Assembly: GCF_040120695.1 (NCBI RefSeq)
Contig: NZ_JBEEAC010000008.1
Location: 62,001 to 126,000, forward strand
From: Plantactinospora sp040120695
GTDB lineage: Bacteria > Actinomycetota > Actinomycetes > Mycobacteriales > Micromonosporaceae
Length of the DNA stretch: 64,000 nt
Direction: 5' to 3'
Made by a program: the position numbers and the translations under genes. The notes under the pieces were generated by a model. It did no database searches and had not been told where the DNA came from. It saw nothing but the letters and a program-made list of their open reading frames with translations. Positions 33,512-41,556 of the stretch are shown here, one piece after another; within the stretch, counting starts at the first letter, position 1, and each line of letters opens with the position of its first letter.

Positions 33512-34230
33512 GCCGATTCCTCGGTACGCCGGTTCGGCTGCGCCGACCAGAGCGGTGGTGGCGTCCCGCCCCGGATCTCGGCCAGCATGTCACGCAGCCG
33601 CAGCATGATGGCGTCGGTCATCTCGTCCAGTACGGCCTTGCTCGGCGCCGCGTCGGCCCAACGGCTCAGGTCCACCGGCGGACCGGCGACCACCGTCACC
33701 GGGGTACGCGGCCGGAGGCTGACCTTCTTCGTCCGCGGGTCGAAGATCCGCTGTGGTCCCCACATCACCACCGGCACCACCGGGGCGCCGGTGGCCAGGG
33801 CGAGCCGGGCGGCGCCGGTCTTGCCACGCATCGGCCACAGCTCGGGCTCGCGGGTGGTGGTGCCCTCGGGATAGATCACCACAGCGGCGCCGGAGCGGAT
33901 CGCCCGGTCCAGGGCCTCCAGCGACCTGGCCGCGTCGACGGTGCCGCGCTCCACCGGGATCTGGTGGCACTTCAGCAGGATCCTGCCGAGCACCGGCACC
34001 TTGAAGACGCTCGCCTTGCCCAGGTAGCTGGGCCAGCGGCCGGAGTCGTAGATGAAGTGCGCCGAGACGAGCGGGTCGAAGTGGGAGAGGTGGTTCGGCA
34101 CGATGATCACGCCACCGGACGACGGGATGTGCGCCATGCCGCGCCAGTCGCGCCGTGTCCAGACGGTCAGCACCGGCTTGACCACCGAGACGGCGAACCG
34201 TCGCCAGAATCCCAGCCTGCGCCGTGTCAC
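33508..34230 (-). CDS. 1-acylglycerol-3-phosphate acyltransferase (PlsC-like)
   Basis: The 240-residue protein has the acyltransferase motif NHLSHFDP (HX4D) near residue 47, GRILLKCHQIPVERG, and YPEGTTTREPELWPMRGKTG, the EGT block that binds the phosphate. It probably adds the second acyl chain to lysophosphatidate. GTG at 34230 has GAGGAGG upstream; the ORF continues 51 codons further without support. It is coupled to gpsA. Confidence 0.92.
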   Translation of the reverse strand: MTRRRLGFWRRFAVSVVKPVLTVWTRRDWRGMAHIPSSGGVIIVPNHLSHFDPLVSAHFIYDSGRWPSYLGKASVFKVPVLGRILLKCHQIPVERGTVDAARSLEALDRAIRSGAAVVIYPEGTTTREPELWPMRGKTGAARLALATGAPVVPVVMWGPQRIFDPRTKKVSLRPRTPVTVVAGPPVDLSRWADAAPSKAVLDEMTDAIMLRLRDMLAEIRGGTPPPLWSAQPNRRTEESA

Positions 34231-34476
34231 TGTGCCTCCTCGTCGTCCGACCCTGGCGCGGCCCGGCCGGGGCGCCGTGTGGGCGTCCTGGCTCGGGTGG
34301 CGAGGTGACACCGCCGGTGCCCACCCCGTCCGGCCCGTCACCGACCCGGGCCCGGGGGTGCCGCCGCCCGCAGCCGAAATCATGCCTGCTCGTCCTGGCT
34401 ACGGCCAGCCAGGGGTATCCCGATGGCGGGTATGCCACTCGCAGGGTCGACGACGGCCAACTGGCAGGATTGCCAC

Positions 34477-35172
34477 GTGGCGGAGCGGAACTGGACCGTG
34501 GTGGTGCCGGTCAAGCGCCTCGGGTCGGCGAAGAGCCGGCTGCGCGGTGCGCTCGACGGCGTACCGCACGAGCTGCTCGCCCTCGCCCTGGCCGAGGACA
34601 CCGCCGAGGCCGTACTCGGCTGCCCGGCCGTCCGGGAACTGCTGGTGGTGACCAACGACCCGGAGGCCACCCGGGCCCTGGGCCGGCTCGGCGCCCGGAT
34701 CGTGGCGGAGCCGCCGGCCGCCGGGCTGAACCCCGCGTTCACCCGGGGCGCGGCAGCGGCCTCCGGTGGCCCGGTGGCGGCGCTCACCGCCGACCTGCCG
34801 GCACTGCGCCCGGCCGAGCTGGCCGAGGCGCTGCGGGCCGCGGCCGGGCCGCCCGACGTACGCCGGTTCGTCGCGGACGCCCCCGGCACCGGAACGGTGC
34901 TGCTCACCGCCGCACCGGGGGCCGACCTGGATCCCCGGTTCGGCCCGGGCTCGGCGGCGGCGCACACGGCCTCCGGTGCCCGCCCGCTGACCGGCGCCTG
35001 GCCGACGCTGCGCCGCGACGTCGACACCCCGGCCGACCTGCGTGCCGCGGTCGCGCTCGGACTCGGCCGGCACACCGCGGCGGTGACCCGACGGTCGGCG
35101 CCGGCCTGCCGAGCACGCGGCCACGGTGACCCGACGGTCGGCGCCGGCCTGCCGAGCACGCGGCCGCGGTGA
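34477..35172 (+). CDS. fbiD: Phosphoenolpyruvate guanylyltransferase (coenzyme F420 synthesis)
   Basis: FbiD (CofC family) makes the phosphoenolpyruvyl-GMP intermediate used by FbiA to build F420. The 231-residue protein starts ERNWTVVVPVKRLGSAKSRL, with VVTNDPEATRALG, AEPPAAGLNPAFTRG and ALTADLPALRPAEL as family motifs and DVDTPADLRAAVALGLG near the end. GTG at 34477 is preceded by GGCAGGAT. The last ~29 residues after GRHTAA are translated repeat (43-base units) and are not family sequence. The position between gpsA and ppk matches Rv2983 in M. tuberculosis. Confidence 0.92.
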   Translation: MAERNWTVVVPVKRLGSAKSRLRGALDGVPHELLALALAEDTAEAVLGCPAVRELLVVTNDPEATRALGRLGARIVAEPPAAGLNPAFTRGAAAASGGPVAALTADLPALRPAELAEALRAAAGPPDVRRFVADAPGTGTVLLTAAPGADLDPRFGPGSAAAHTASGARPLTGAWPTLRRDVDTPADLRAAVALGLGRHTAAVTRRSAPACRARGHGDPTVGAGLPSTRPR

Positions 35173-35190
35173 GCCGACGGTCGGCGCCGG
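35081..35190 (+). repeat. 43-base tandem repeat forming the 3' end of fbiD
   Basis: Two nearly perfect units (35081-35123 and 35124-35166) start CGGTGACCCGACGGTCGGCG and are followed by a partial third (35167-35190). Each unit has a TGA four bases in. Because 43 is not a multiple of three, the TGA is out of frame in units 1 and 2 and in frame only in unit 3, where fbiD stops (35170-35172). Confidence 0.93.
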
Positions 35191-35307
35191 CGGACAGGGA
35201 CCGGGTCACGGGCACTGCCGAGCGCACAGCCACGACCTGCGTGGCGGTACCGTGCCGTCGCCCTCGGCCCGCCCCACCGCCCCGCCGTCCGGTGTACGGT
35301 GCTGGGC

Positions 35308-35505
35308 ATGCAGGGCACGGTGGCCGACTACGACCCGGAGACCCGGACCGGCACGCTGCTGCTGGACGACGGCTCCCGGGTCACGTTTCCGGCGACCGCG
35401 TTCGACGCCTCCGGCCTGCGGCTGCTCCGGCTGGGCCAGCGGGTCCGGCTGGAGCACGACGACGCCGGGCGGCTGGTCCGGATCACACTGCCGACCTTCC
35501 CCTGA
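35308..35505 (+). CDS. Small cold-shock-domain-like protein
   Basis: The 65-residue protein (MQGTVADYDPETRTGTLLLD...) resembles a compact OB-fold/cold-shock domain: GTVADYDPETRTGTLLLDDG, then RLLRLGQRVRLEHDD and a C-terminal strand VRITLPTFP. The RNA-binding FGF/VFVH motifs of true Csp proteins are missing. A GTG three codons upstream (35299) is an alternative. It lies between fbiD and ppk on the same strand. Confidence 0.75.
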   Translation: MQGTVADYDPETRTGTLLLDDGSRVTFPATAFDASGLRLLRLGQRVRLEHDDAGRLVRITLPTFP

Positions 35506-35556
35506 TCCGCTCGGTCAAAGTTCATTTTCGGTTCACCGCCGCCGGGGAATGATGGG

Positions 35557-37887
35557 GTGGTGAGCCCGCCGCCGTCCCCACGCACCCGCCCCGCACACCA
35601 GCCCCCATCCGGCCCTGACGCACGGTCGACGCCGGCAGACGCACGGTCGACACCCGCAGACGCACGGTCGACGGCGACAACGGACGGCACGGGCGAATCC
35701 CGACAGCCGAGCCGGTCCGGACCGCCGGGGCGCGCCGCGCGCGAGCCGGCGGGGGAACCGGACGCGCCGCTGCCGCCGGACCGGTTCCTCAACCGGGAGC
35801 TGTCCTGGCTGGATTTCAACGCCCGGGTGCTGGCCCTGGCCGAGGACCCGGACACCCCGCTGCTGGAGCGGGCCAAGTTCCTCGCCATCTTCGCCAACAA
35901 CCTGGACGAGTTCTACATGGTCCGGGTCGCCGGGCTGAAGCGGCGGCTACAGGCCGGGCTGCCGGTCCGGGGCGGCGACCAGATGCCGCTGAGCACCCAG
36001 CTCGAACTGGTCTCCGAACGCGCCGCCGAACTGGTCGCCCGGCAGTCGGCGTGCTTCGTCGAGGAGGTGATGCCGAAGCTGGCCACCGAGAACATCGCGC
36101 TGCTGCACTGGGACGACCTGCCCACACCGGAGCGGCAGCGGCTGCGCAGGTATTTCCGGGAGCAGATTTTTCCGGTGCTCACCCCGCTCGCCGTCGACCC
36201 GGCGCACCCGTTTCCGTACATCTCCAGCCGGTCGCTCAACCTGGCGGTGGTGGTGCGTGACTCCGACGGCGGCTCGGAACTCTTCGCCCGGGTGAAGGTG
36301 CCGAACAACGTACCCAGGTTCGTCCGGGTCGAGCGGGACGTGCCAGGTCAGCGGTTCCTGCCGTTGGAGGACCTGATCGCGGCCCACCTCGACCAGCTCT
36401 TCTCCGGCATGCAGGTGGTGGAGTGCCACCTGTTCCGGGTCACCCGCAACGCCGAGGTGGAGGTCGACGAGGACCGGGACGAGGACCTGCTGCAGGCCCT
36501 GGAGCGGGAACTCGCCCGGCGCCGCTTCGGCCCGCCGGTACGCCTGGAGGTGGCCGCCTCCGTCTCCGACCGCGTCCTCGACCTGCTGGTCAGGGAACTG
36601 GACATGGACAGCCAGGACGTGCTGCTGGTGCCGGGGCTGCTCGACCTGACCGCGCTCTGGCAGGTCTACAACGAGTCCAACCGGCCCGAGCTGAAGGATC
36701 CGCCGTTCGTGCCGGCCACCCATCCCCGGCTCGCTGAGGGTGAGGTGCCGCGCAGCGTCTTCGCCACACTGCGCGACGGCGACATCCTGGTGCACCATCC
36801 GTACCACTCCTTCTCGACCAGCGTGCAGCGGTTCATCGAGCAGGCCGCCGCCGACCCGAACGTGCTGGCCATCAAGCAGACCCTCTACCGCACCAGCGGG
36901 GACTCCCCGATCGTCGACGCGCTGATCGACGCCGCCGCCGCCGGCAAACAGGTGGTGGTGCTGGTGGAGATCAAGGCCCGGTTCGACGAGGTGGCCAACA
37001 TCGGCTGGGCCCGGGTGCTGGAACGGGCCGGCTGCCACGTGGTCTACGGCCTGGTCGGGCTCAAGACGCACTGCAAGACCGCGCTGGTGGTCCGGCAGGA
37101 GGGCAACCGGATCCGGCGGTACTGCCACATCGGCACCGGCAACTACCACCCGAAGACCGCCCGGCTCTACGAGGACTTCGGCATGCTCACCGCCGACCCG
37201 GAGATCGGGGCCGACCTCACCGACCTGTTCAACGTGCTGACCGGGTACAGCCGGCAGACGTCGTACCGGCGGCTGCTGGTGGCGCCGCAGGGCATCCGGC
37301 GCGGCCTGATCGAGCGGATCGAGGGCGAGATCGACCGGGCCCGGGCGGGCCTGCCGGCCCTGGTCCAGTTCAAGGTGAACGCGCTGGTCGACGAGGCGAT
37401 CGTGGACGCGCTCTACCGGGCGTCCCGGGCCGGGGTGCGTGTCGACCTGCTGATCCGGGGAATGTGCACGCTGCGACCGGGTGTGCCGGGGCTGTCGGAG
37501 CACATCCGGGTGCGCTCGATCCTCGGCCGCTTCCTGGAACACTCCCGGGTGTTCCGGTTCGGCAGCGGGGTCACCGCAGACGGCGGCTCGGCCGCCGGAC
37601 CCGATGGCGGCTCAGCCGCCGGATCGGACGGCGGCGTCGAGTTCTGGATCGGGTCGGCCGACCTGATGCACCGCAACCTGGACCGCCGGGTGGAGGCGCT
37701 GGTCCAGGTGACCGACCCGGCCGCCCGGGCCGACCTGGACGCGTTGCTGACCACCGCGATGAGCCCGGAGGTCTCGGCGTTCGAGCTGGCCGGGGACGGC
37801 TGCTGGACCAGGCACGCGGGCACTCCGGGCGCACGGCTGGTGAACCTCCAGGAGTCGCTGCTGCGCCGGGTCACCGGCGCCAAGTGA
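35557..37887 (+). CDS. ppk: Polyphosphate kinase 1
   Basis: PPK1 reversibly makes inorganic polyphosphate from ATP. The 776-residue protein has an Arg/Pro/Thr-rich N-terminus of ~65 residues containing three DARSTPA repeats, then the PPK start RFLNRELSWLDFNARVL. The two active-site histidines are in GLKTHCKTALVV (His505) and GRFLEHSRVFRF (His662); HIGTGNYHPKTARLYEDFG is also typical. Just after His662 there is a small insertion made of 8-residue repeats (DGGSAAGP). GTG at 35557 or 35560 may start it. Confidence 0.96.
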   Translation: MVSPPPSPRTRPAHQPPSGPDARSTPADARSTPADARSTATTDGTGESRQPSRSGPPGRAAREPAGEPDAPLPPDRFLNRELSWLDFNARVLALAEDPDTPLLERAKFLAIFANNLDEFYMVRVAGLKRRLQAGLPVRGGDQMPLSTQLELVSERAAELVARQSACFVEEVMPKLATENIALLHWDDLPTPERQRLRRYFREQIFPVLTPLAVDPAHPFPYISSRSLNLAVVVRDSDGGSELFARVKVPNNVPRFVRVERDVPGQRFLPLEDLIAAHLDQLFSGMQVVECHLFRVTRNAEVEVDEDRDEDLLQALERELARRRFGPPVRLEVAASVSDRVLDLLVRELDMDSQDVLLVPGLLDLTALWQVYNESNRPELKDPPFVPATHPRLAEGEVPRSVFATLRDGDILVHHPYHSFSTSVQRFIEQAAADPNVLAIKQTLYRTSGDSPIVDALIDAAAAGKQVVVLVEIKARFDEVANIGWARVLERAGCHVVYGLVGLKTHCKTALVVRQEGNRIRRYCHIGTGNYHPKTARLYEDFGMLTADPEIGADLTDLFNVLTGYSRQTSYRRLLVAPQGIRRGLIERIEGEIDRARAGLPALVQFKVNALVDEAIVDALYRASRAGVRVDLLIRGMCTLRPGVPGLSEHIRVRSILGRFLEHSRVFRFGSGVTADGGSAAGPDGGSAAGSDGGVEFWIGSADLMHRNLDRRVEALVQVTDPAARADLDALLTTAMSPEVSAFELAGDGCWTRHAGTPGARLVNLQESLLRRVTGAK
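35617..35679 (+). repeat. 21-base tandem repeat at the 5' end of ppk
   Basis: Three units at 35617, 35638 and 35659 share GACGCACGGTCGAC and encode DARSTPA, DARSTPA and DARSTAT. They lie in the disordered N-terminal extension, before the conserved PPK domain. Confidence 0.9.
37579..37636 (+). repeat. 24-base in-frame repeat inside ppk
   Basis: GACGGCGGCTCGGCCGCCGG plus ACCC (37579-37602) is followed by GATGGCGGCTCAGCCGCCGG plus ATCG (37603-37626) and a partial third copy. It encodes DGGSAAGP/DGGSAAGS and inserts about 19 residues between RFLEHSRVFRFGSG and VEFWIGSADLMHRNLD. Confidence 0.9.
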
Positions 37888-37955
37888 CCCGCCCGGTGAC
37901 CCGCCGTCGGCGGCGGGCCGTCGGCCGAGCCGACATTCCGGACTAGGCTTGGCCG

Positions 37956-39485
37956 ATGCTGGAGGAGGAGCGGAAGTACGACGTCGACCCGGAGTTCGCC
38001 CTGCCCGACCTCACCGGAGTCGTGCCGGACGGCGTACGGGTGGTCGAACTGCCTCCGGTGACGCTCACCGCGACCTACCTCGACACCAACGACCTGCGGC
38101 TGGCCCGGTCCGGGGTGTCGTTGCGGCACCGCAGGGGCGACGAGCTGCCCTGGACGGTCAAGCTCCCGGCCGGCGGTCCCGGCCTGCGGCACGAGATCTC
38201 CCGGGCGGGCCGGCCGAAGAGCGTTCCGGCCGACCTGGTGGCGCTGGTCACCGTGTACACCCGGGGCGTGGAACTCCGACCGGCCACGGTGGTCCGCACC
38301 GTCCGGCGGGCGTACGAGCTGCGCGACCGTGCCGACCGGGTACTGGCGGAACTCGCCGACGACTCGGTGCAGGTACGCGACGGCAAGCGGGTCCGGTCGA
38401 CGTTCCGCGAGATCGAGGTGGAGCGCAGGGACGGCGGACGGGAACTGCTCGACGCGGTGGAGTCGGCGCTGACCGGGGCCGGCGCCCGGGCCGGTGACTT
38501 CACCCCGAAGCACGTCCGGGCCCTCGGTGCGACGGCCGAGGCCCCGCCCGACCTGGTGCCGCCGGGTGAGCTGCCGGAGCGGCCCAGCGCCGGTGACGTG
38601 GTGGCCGTGGCGGTCCGCCGGAACGTCAACCGGCTGCTCGCGCACGATCCGCTGGTCCGGTTGCGGGCGCCGGTGGGCGACGACGACACTGCCGTACACC
38701 AGATGCGGGTCGGCTGCCGACGACTCCGCAGCGACCTGCGGACCTTCCGGCCGCTGGTCCGCACGGCGTGGGCCAGGCCGCTGCGGGACGAGCTGAAGTG
38801 GCTGGCGGGGGTGCTGGGGCAGGCCCGCGACGCGGAAGTGCTGTCCGCCCGGCTGTCCCGGACGGCGGGGGCCGACCCGCTCAGTCCGCTCGACCCGGCG
38901 GCGGTGCGACGGATCGACACGGTACTCGCCGACCGGCACGCCGCGGCGCTCACCGCCGTCGACGAGGCGCTGGGCTCGGCGCGCTACCACGCCCTGGTCG
39001 AGGCGCTGGTCGACGCCGCCCGGGCGCCGCAGCTGACCGCCCGGGCCGACCGACCCGCCGCCGAGGTGCTGCCCCGGCTGGTCGCCCGACCCTGGCACCG
39101 GCTGACCGACGGCGACGACGAGACCGACGGCGCAGCCGACCTCGACCCCGACCTCCCGGACGAGCGGTGGCACGCGGTACGCGTCAACGGCAAGCGGGCC
39201 TGGTACGCCGTCGACGCCGTCGCCGGGGTGCTCGGCGGCGACGCGGCGAAACTGGCCAAGGCGCTGGCGAAGGTGCAGGACCTGCTCGGCGAGCACCAGG
39301 ACGCGGTGGTCGCCGCGCAGACCTGGCTCTCGATCGCGGAACAGACGAAGGGCGACCACGCCGTCGCGGTCACCGCCGGCCGGTTGGTGGAACGGGAACG
39401 GGCCGCCGTCCGCGCCGCCCGGGCTGCCTTCCCGGACGCGTGGCGCCGGGCGAGTGGAAGACGGCGGACGGCATGGCTGGGGTGA
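37956..39485 (+). CDS. CYTH and CHAD domain protein
   Basis: The 509-residue protein has an N-terminal CYTH (triphosphate tunnel) domain with EEERKYDV (ExExK signature), YLDTNDLRLARSGVSLRHR and FREIEVERRDGG, then a CHAD domain from about residue 220 (NRLLAHDPLVRLR, AVHQMRVGCRRLRSDLR, LKWLAGVLGQARDAEVL). CHAD helices are rich in conserved His/Arg and bind polyphosphate; CYTH enzymes hydrolyse triphosphate or polyphosphate. Its position directly after ppk supports a polyphosphate role. ATG at 37956. Its 3' end overlaps mutT1 by 13 bases. Confidence 0.93.
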   Translation: MLEEERKYDVDPEFALPDLTGVVPDGVRVVELPPVTLTATYLDTNDLRLARSGVSLRHRRGDELPWTVKLPAGGPGLRHEISRAGRPKSVPADLVALVTVYTRGVELRPATVVRTVRRAYELRDRADRVLAELADDSVQVRDGKRVRSTFREIEVERRDGGRELLDAVESALTGAGARAGDFTPKHVRALGATAEAPPDLVPPGELPERPSAGDVVAVAVRRNVNRLLAHDPLVRLRAPVGDDDTAVHQMRVGCRRLRSDLRTFRPLVRTAWARPLRDELKWLAGVLGQARDAEVLSARLSRTAGADPLSPLDPAAVRRIDTVLADRHAAALTAVDEALGSARYHALVEALVDAARAPQLTARADRPAAEVLPRLVARPWHRLTDGDDETDGAADLDPDLPDERWHAVRVNGKRAWYAVDAVAGVLGGDAAKLAKALAKVQDLLGEHQDAVVAAQTWLSIAEQTKGDHAVAVTAGRLVERERAAVRAARAAFPDAWRRASGRRRTAWLG

Positions 39486-40435
39486 CGCCGGTCCGGGCGG
39501 CCGGTGGCGTGGTCTGGCGCCACGGCGAGGACGGCGTCCGGGTGTGCGTGGTGCACCGTCCCCGCTACGACGACTGGTCGCTGCCAAAGGGCAAGCTGGA
39601 TCCGGGGGAACATCCGCTGACCGCCGCGGTGCGGGAGGTGGCCGAGGAGGCGGACGTACGCGCCGTGCCTCAGGTACGGCTCTCGCCGGTGCACTACCGG
39701 ATGCGCGACGGTACGCCGAAGACGGTCGAGTTCTGGTCCATGCGGGCGGTCGGCAGCGGCGGTTTCCAGCCGGACACCGAGGTCGACGACGTCCGCTGGC
39801 TGCCACCGCCCGAGGCCGCCCGACTGGTCAGCTATCCGCACGACGTCGGGGTGCTGGCGGAGTTCGCCGCCCTGCCCCCGGTGAGCGTGGTGCTCGGACT
39901 GGTCCGGCACGCACCGGCGGGCAGCCGGGGCACCTGGTCCGGTCCGGACACCGCCCGCCCGCTGGACGACTCGGGTCTGGCCCAGGCCCGGGAGTTGGCC
40001 GGACTGCTCGCGCTGATCCGCCCGGTACGCCTGCGTTCGGCGGCGCCCCGGCGCTGCGTGCAGACGCTGCAACCCCTCGCCGAGCTGCTGGACCTGCCGG
40101 TCGAGGTGGATTCCGCGTATGACGAGCCGAGGCCGGGGCAGGACGCCGAGGAGAACGCGCTGGCCGCCGCCGGAGCCCTGTTCGAACTGGCCCGGGCCGG
40201 GGAACCGGCGGTGGTCTGTAGCCAGGGCAAGGTGATCCCGCAGGCGCTGACCCGGCTGGCCGCCGCATCGTCCGCCCGGAGCGATGCGAACGGACCGGCG
40301 GTCGTCCTTCCCGCGTCGGCGCGGGATTTCCGGACCGGGAAGGGCACCGGCTGGCTGCTCGCCTTCAGCGGCGACCGGCCGGTCGCCGCGAGCCGGCTCG
40401 ACGGCGCGGACCGGTTGCCCGCCGTCGCACCCTGA
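39473..40435 (+). CDS. mutT1: NUDIX hydrolase fused to histidine phosphatase (MutT1-like)
   Basis: The 320-residue protein has an N-terminal NUDIX domain with the box GKLDPGEHPLTAAVREVAEE (about 44-63; the usual Gly near its end is Asp) and a C-terminal histidine-phosphatase domain with LVRHAPAGS (about 145) and RSAAPRRCVQTL. The same fusion in mycobacteria (MutT1, Rv2985) degrades 8-oxo-dGTP and diadenosine polyphosphates and lies between ppk and hupB, as here. ATG at 39473 lies inside the end of the CYTH-CHAD gene. Confidence 0.92.
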   Translation: MAGVTPVRAAGGVVWRHGEDGVRVCVVHRPRYDDWSLPKGKLDPGEHPLTAAVREVAEEADVRAVPQVRLSPVHYRMRDGTPKTVEFWSMRAVGSGGFQPDTEVDDVRWLPPPEAARLVSYPHDVGVLAEFAALPPVSVVLGLVRHAPAGSRGTWSGPDTARPLDDSGLAQARELAGLLALIRPVRLRSAAPRRCVQTLQPLAELLDLPVEVDSAYDEPRPGQDAEENALAAAGALFELARAGEPAVVCSQGKVIPQALTRLAAASSARSDANGPAVVLPASARDFRTGKGTGWLLAFSGDRPVAASRLDGADRLPAVAP

Positions 40436-40470
40436 GGCGACCCGTCAGCGGTCGGGAGAACGTGGCCCCC

Positions 40471-40569
40471 GACCCGGACCCTGACCGCGTGACCCGGACC
40501 TGACCGCGTGACCCGGGTCGTGACCGCGTGACCCAGACCCTGACCGCGTGAACCGGACCCTGACCGCGT
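40471..40569 (+). repeat. 20-base tandem repeat downstream of mutT1
   Basis: Units start at 40471, 40491 (19 bases), 40510, 40530 and 40550, with a partial sixth at 40570: GACCCGGACCCTGACCGCGT with few substitutions. The array begins 36 bases after the mutT1 stop codon (40433-40435). Every full unit carries TGACC in a rotating reading frame. Confidence 0.9.
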
Positions 40570-40747
40570 GACTCGCGCCGGGACCGTCTCCCGCTCCGCT
40601 GGATTCTGCCGGGACGACCGCCCCGGGGCCCCCGTCGGGTCCGAGCCGGGCCTTCAGGCCGTCCAGGGGCCGCTGAGCGGGGTTAACGCCCCGTTCGGGG
40701 GGCTTCCGTTCGGGGACCTGTCGGGATTCCCGTCCGGGGCAACGTGA

Positions 40748-40778
40748 AGGGCGCCCCCGGACGAGCCGGAGGCGCCCT
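40748..40778 (-). terminator. hupB terminator
   Basis: AGGGCGCCCCCGG (40748-40760) pairs with CCGGAGGCGCCCT (40766-40778) with one mismatch around a 5-base loop, 13 bases after the hupB stop codon. Confidence 0.75.
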
Positions 40779-40791
40779 GACCGTACCCGGA

Positions 40792-41382
40792 TCAGCGCTT
40801 GGCGGCCTTCTTGGCCGGAGCCTTCTTGGCCGGAGCCTTCTTGGCCGTGGTGGCCTTCTTGCTCGCCGTGGCGCGGGTGGACGTGCTCTTGGCTGCCGCC
40901 GTCTTCTTCGCCGTCGTCGTCTTCTTGGCCGTGGTGGCCTTCTTGACGCCGGTGGCCTTCTTCGCCGGTGCCGTCTTCTTCGCCGCCGCCTTGGTGGCGG
41001 TCGCCTTGGCGGGTGCCGCCTTCTTGGTCGTCGTCTTCTTCGCGGTGGTCGACTTGGCCGTCGTACCCGTGGTGGCCTTCTTCGCCGCCACGGTGTTCTT
41101 CGGGGCCTTGCCGCTCGCCACCATCTCCTTGAACCCGGCGCCCGGCCGGAAGGCCGGAACCGATGTCTTCTTCACCTTCACCGATTCACCGGTACGGGGG
41201 TTGCGGGCTGTTCGAGCACCGCGCACGCGCTTTTCGAACACCCCGAACCCGGTGATGGCCACCCGATCGCCCTTGGTGACCGCCGCCTGGACCTCGGCGA
41301 GGACCGCGTCGAGCGCCGACGTCGCCGTCTTCCGGTCTCCCAGACGAGCGGCGAGAGCCTCGATGAGCTCGGCCTTGTTCAC
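40792..41382 (-). CDS. hupB: Histone-like HU protein with Lys/Ala-rich tail
   Basis: The first ~90 residues are a standard HU fold (VNKAELIEALAARLGDRKTA, VAITGFGVFEKR, ARNPRTGESVKVKKTSVPAF). The remaining ~105 residues are a histone-H1-like tail of KKAT/PAKKA repeats, as in mycobacterial HupB, which compacts DNA and is modified in vivo. From GTG at 41382 the length is 196. GGGAGG lies just upstream; the earlier in-frame start at 41403 is not favoured. It has a clear promoter at 41433-41461. Confidence 0.97.
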   Translation of the reverse strand: MNKAELIEALAARLGDRKTATSALDAVLAEVQAAVTKGDRVAITGFGVFEKRVRGARTARNPRTGESVKVKKTSVPAFRPGAGFKEMVASGKAPKNTVAAKKATTGTTAKSTTAKKTTTKKAAPAKATATKAAAKKTAPAKKATGVKKATTAKKTTTAKKTAAAKSTSTRATASKKATTAKKAPAKKAPAKKAAKR

Positions 41383-41432
41383 GACTTCCCTCCCAATGTG
41401 CAACTGGACTCAACGCGAGCCATTCTGCGCGC

Positions 41433-41461
41433 ACGGTATGCCCTGTGCCACCGGGACACAA
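41433..41461 (-). promoter_or_regulatory. hupB promoter
   Basis: On the minus strand TTGTGT (41456-41461) and TACCGT (41433-41438) have a 17-base spacer, a good actinobacterial vegetative promoter. Transcription would begin near 41426, leaving a 44-base leader with the ribosome-binding site. Confidence 0.6.
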
Positions 41462-41497
41462 ACATCTGCTCGAAAAAACCCATTGTGTCGCAACGGA

Positions 41498-41530
41498 TTC
41501 GCCCCCGCCGGACGAACCGGCGGGGGCGAA
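41498..41530 (-). terminator. leuCD operon terminator
   Basis: TTCGCCCCCGCCGG (41498-41511) and CCGGCGGGGGCGAA (41517-41530) form a perfect 14-bp stem with a 5-base loop, 26 bases after the leuD stop codon. Confidence 0.85.
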
Positions 41531-41556
41531 ATCGACTGTGCGGTCGGCGGTTCGAC

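Larger units (their letters stand above)
40436..40791. other. Convergent region between mutT1 and hupB
   Basis: This 356-base gap holds a five-copy 20-base repeat array (40471-40569), an unremarkable GC-rich middle and the hupB terminator hairpin (40748-40778). No gene is seen. Confidence 0.6.

Noticed and set aside
38768..39472. N-terminal extension of mutT1 over the CYTH-CHAD gene
   Set aside because: The extension is the shifted frame of the CHAD domain and has Gly/Arg-rich, domain-free sequence; the NUDIX domain begins just after the ATG at 39473.
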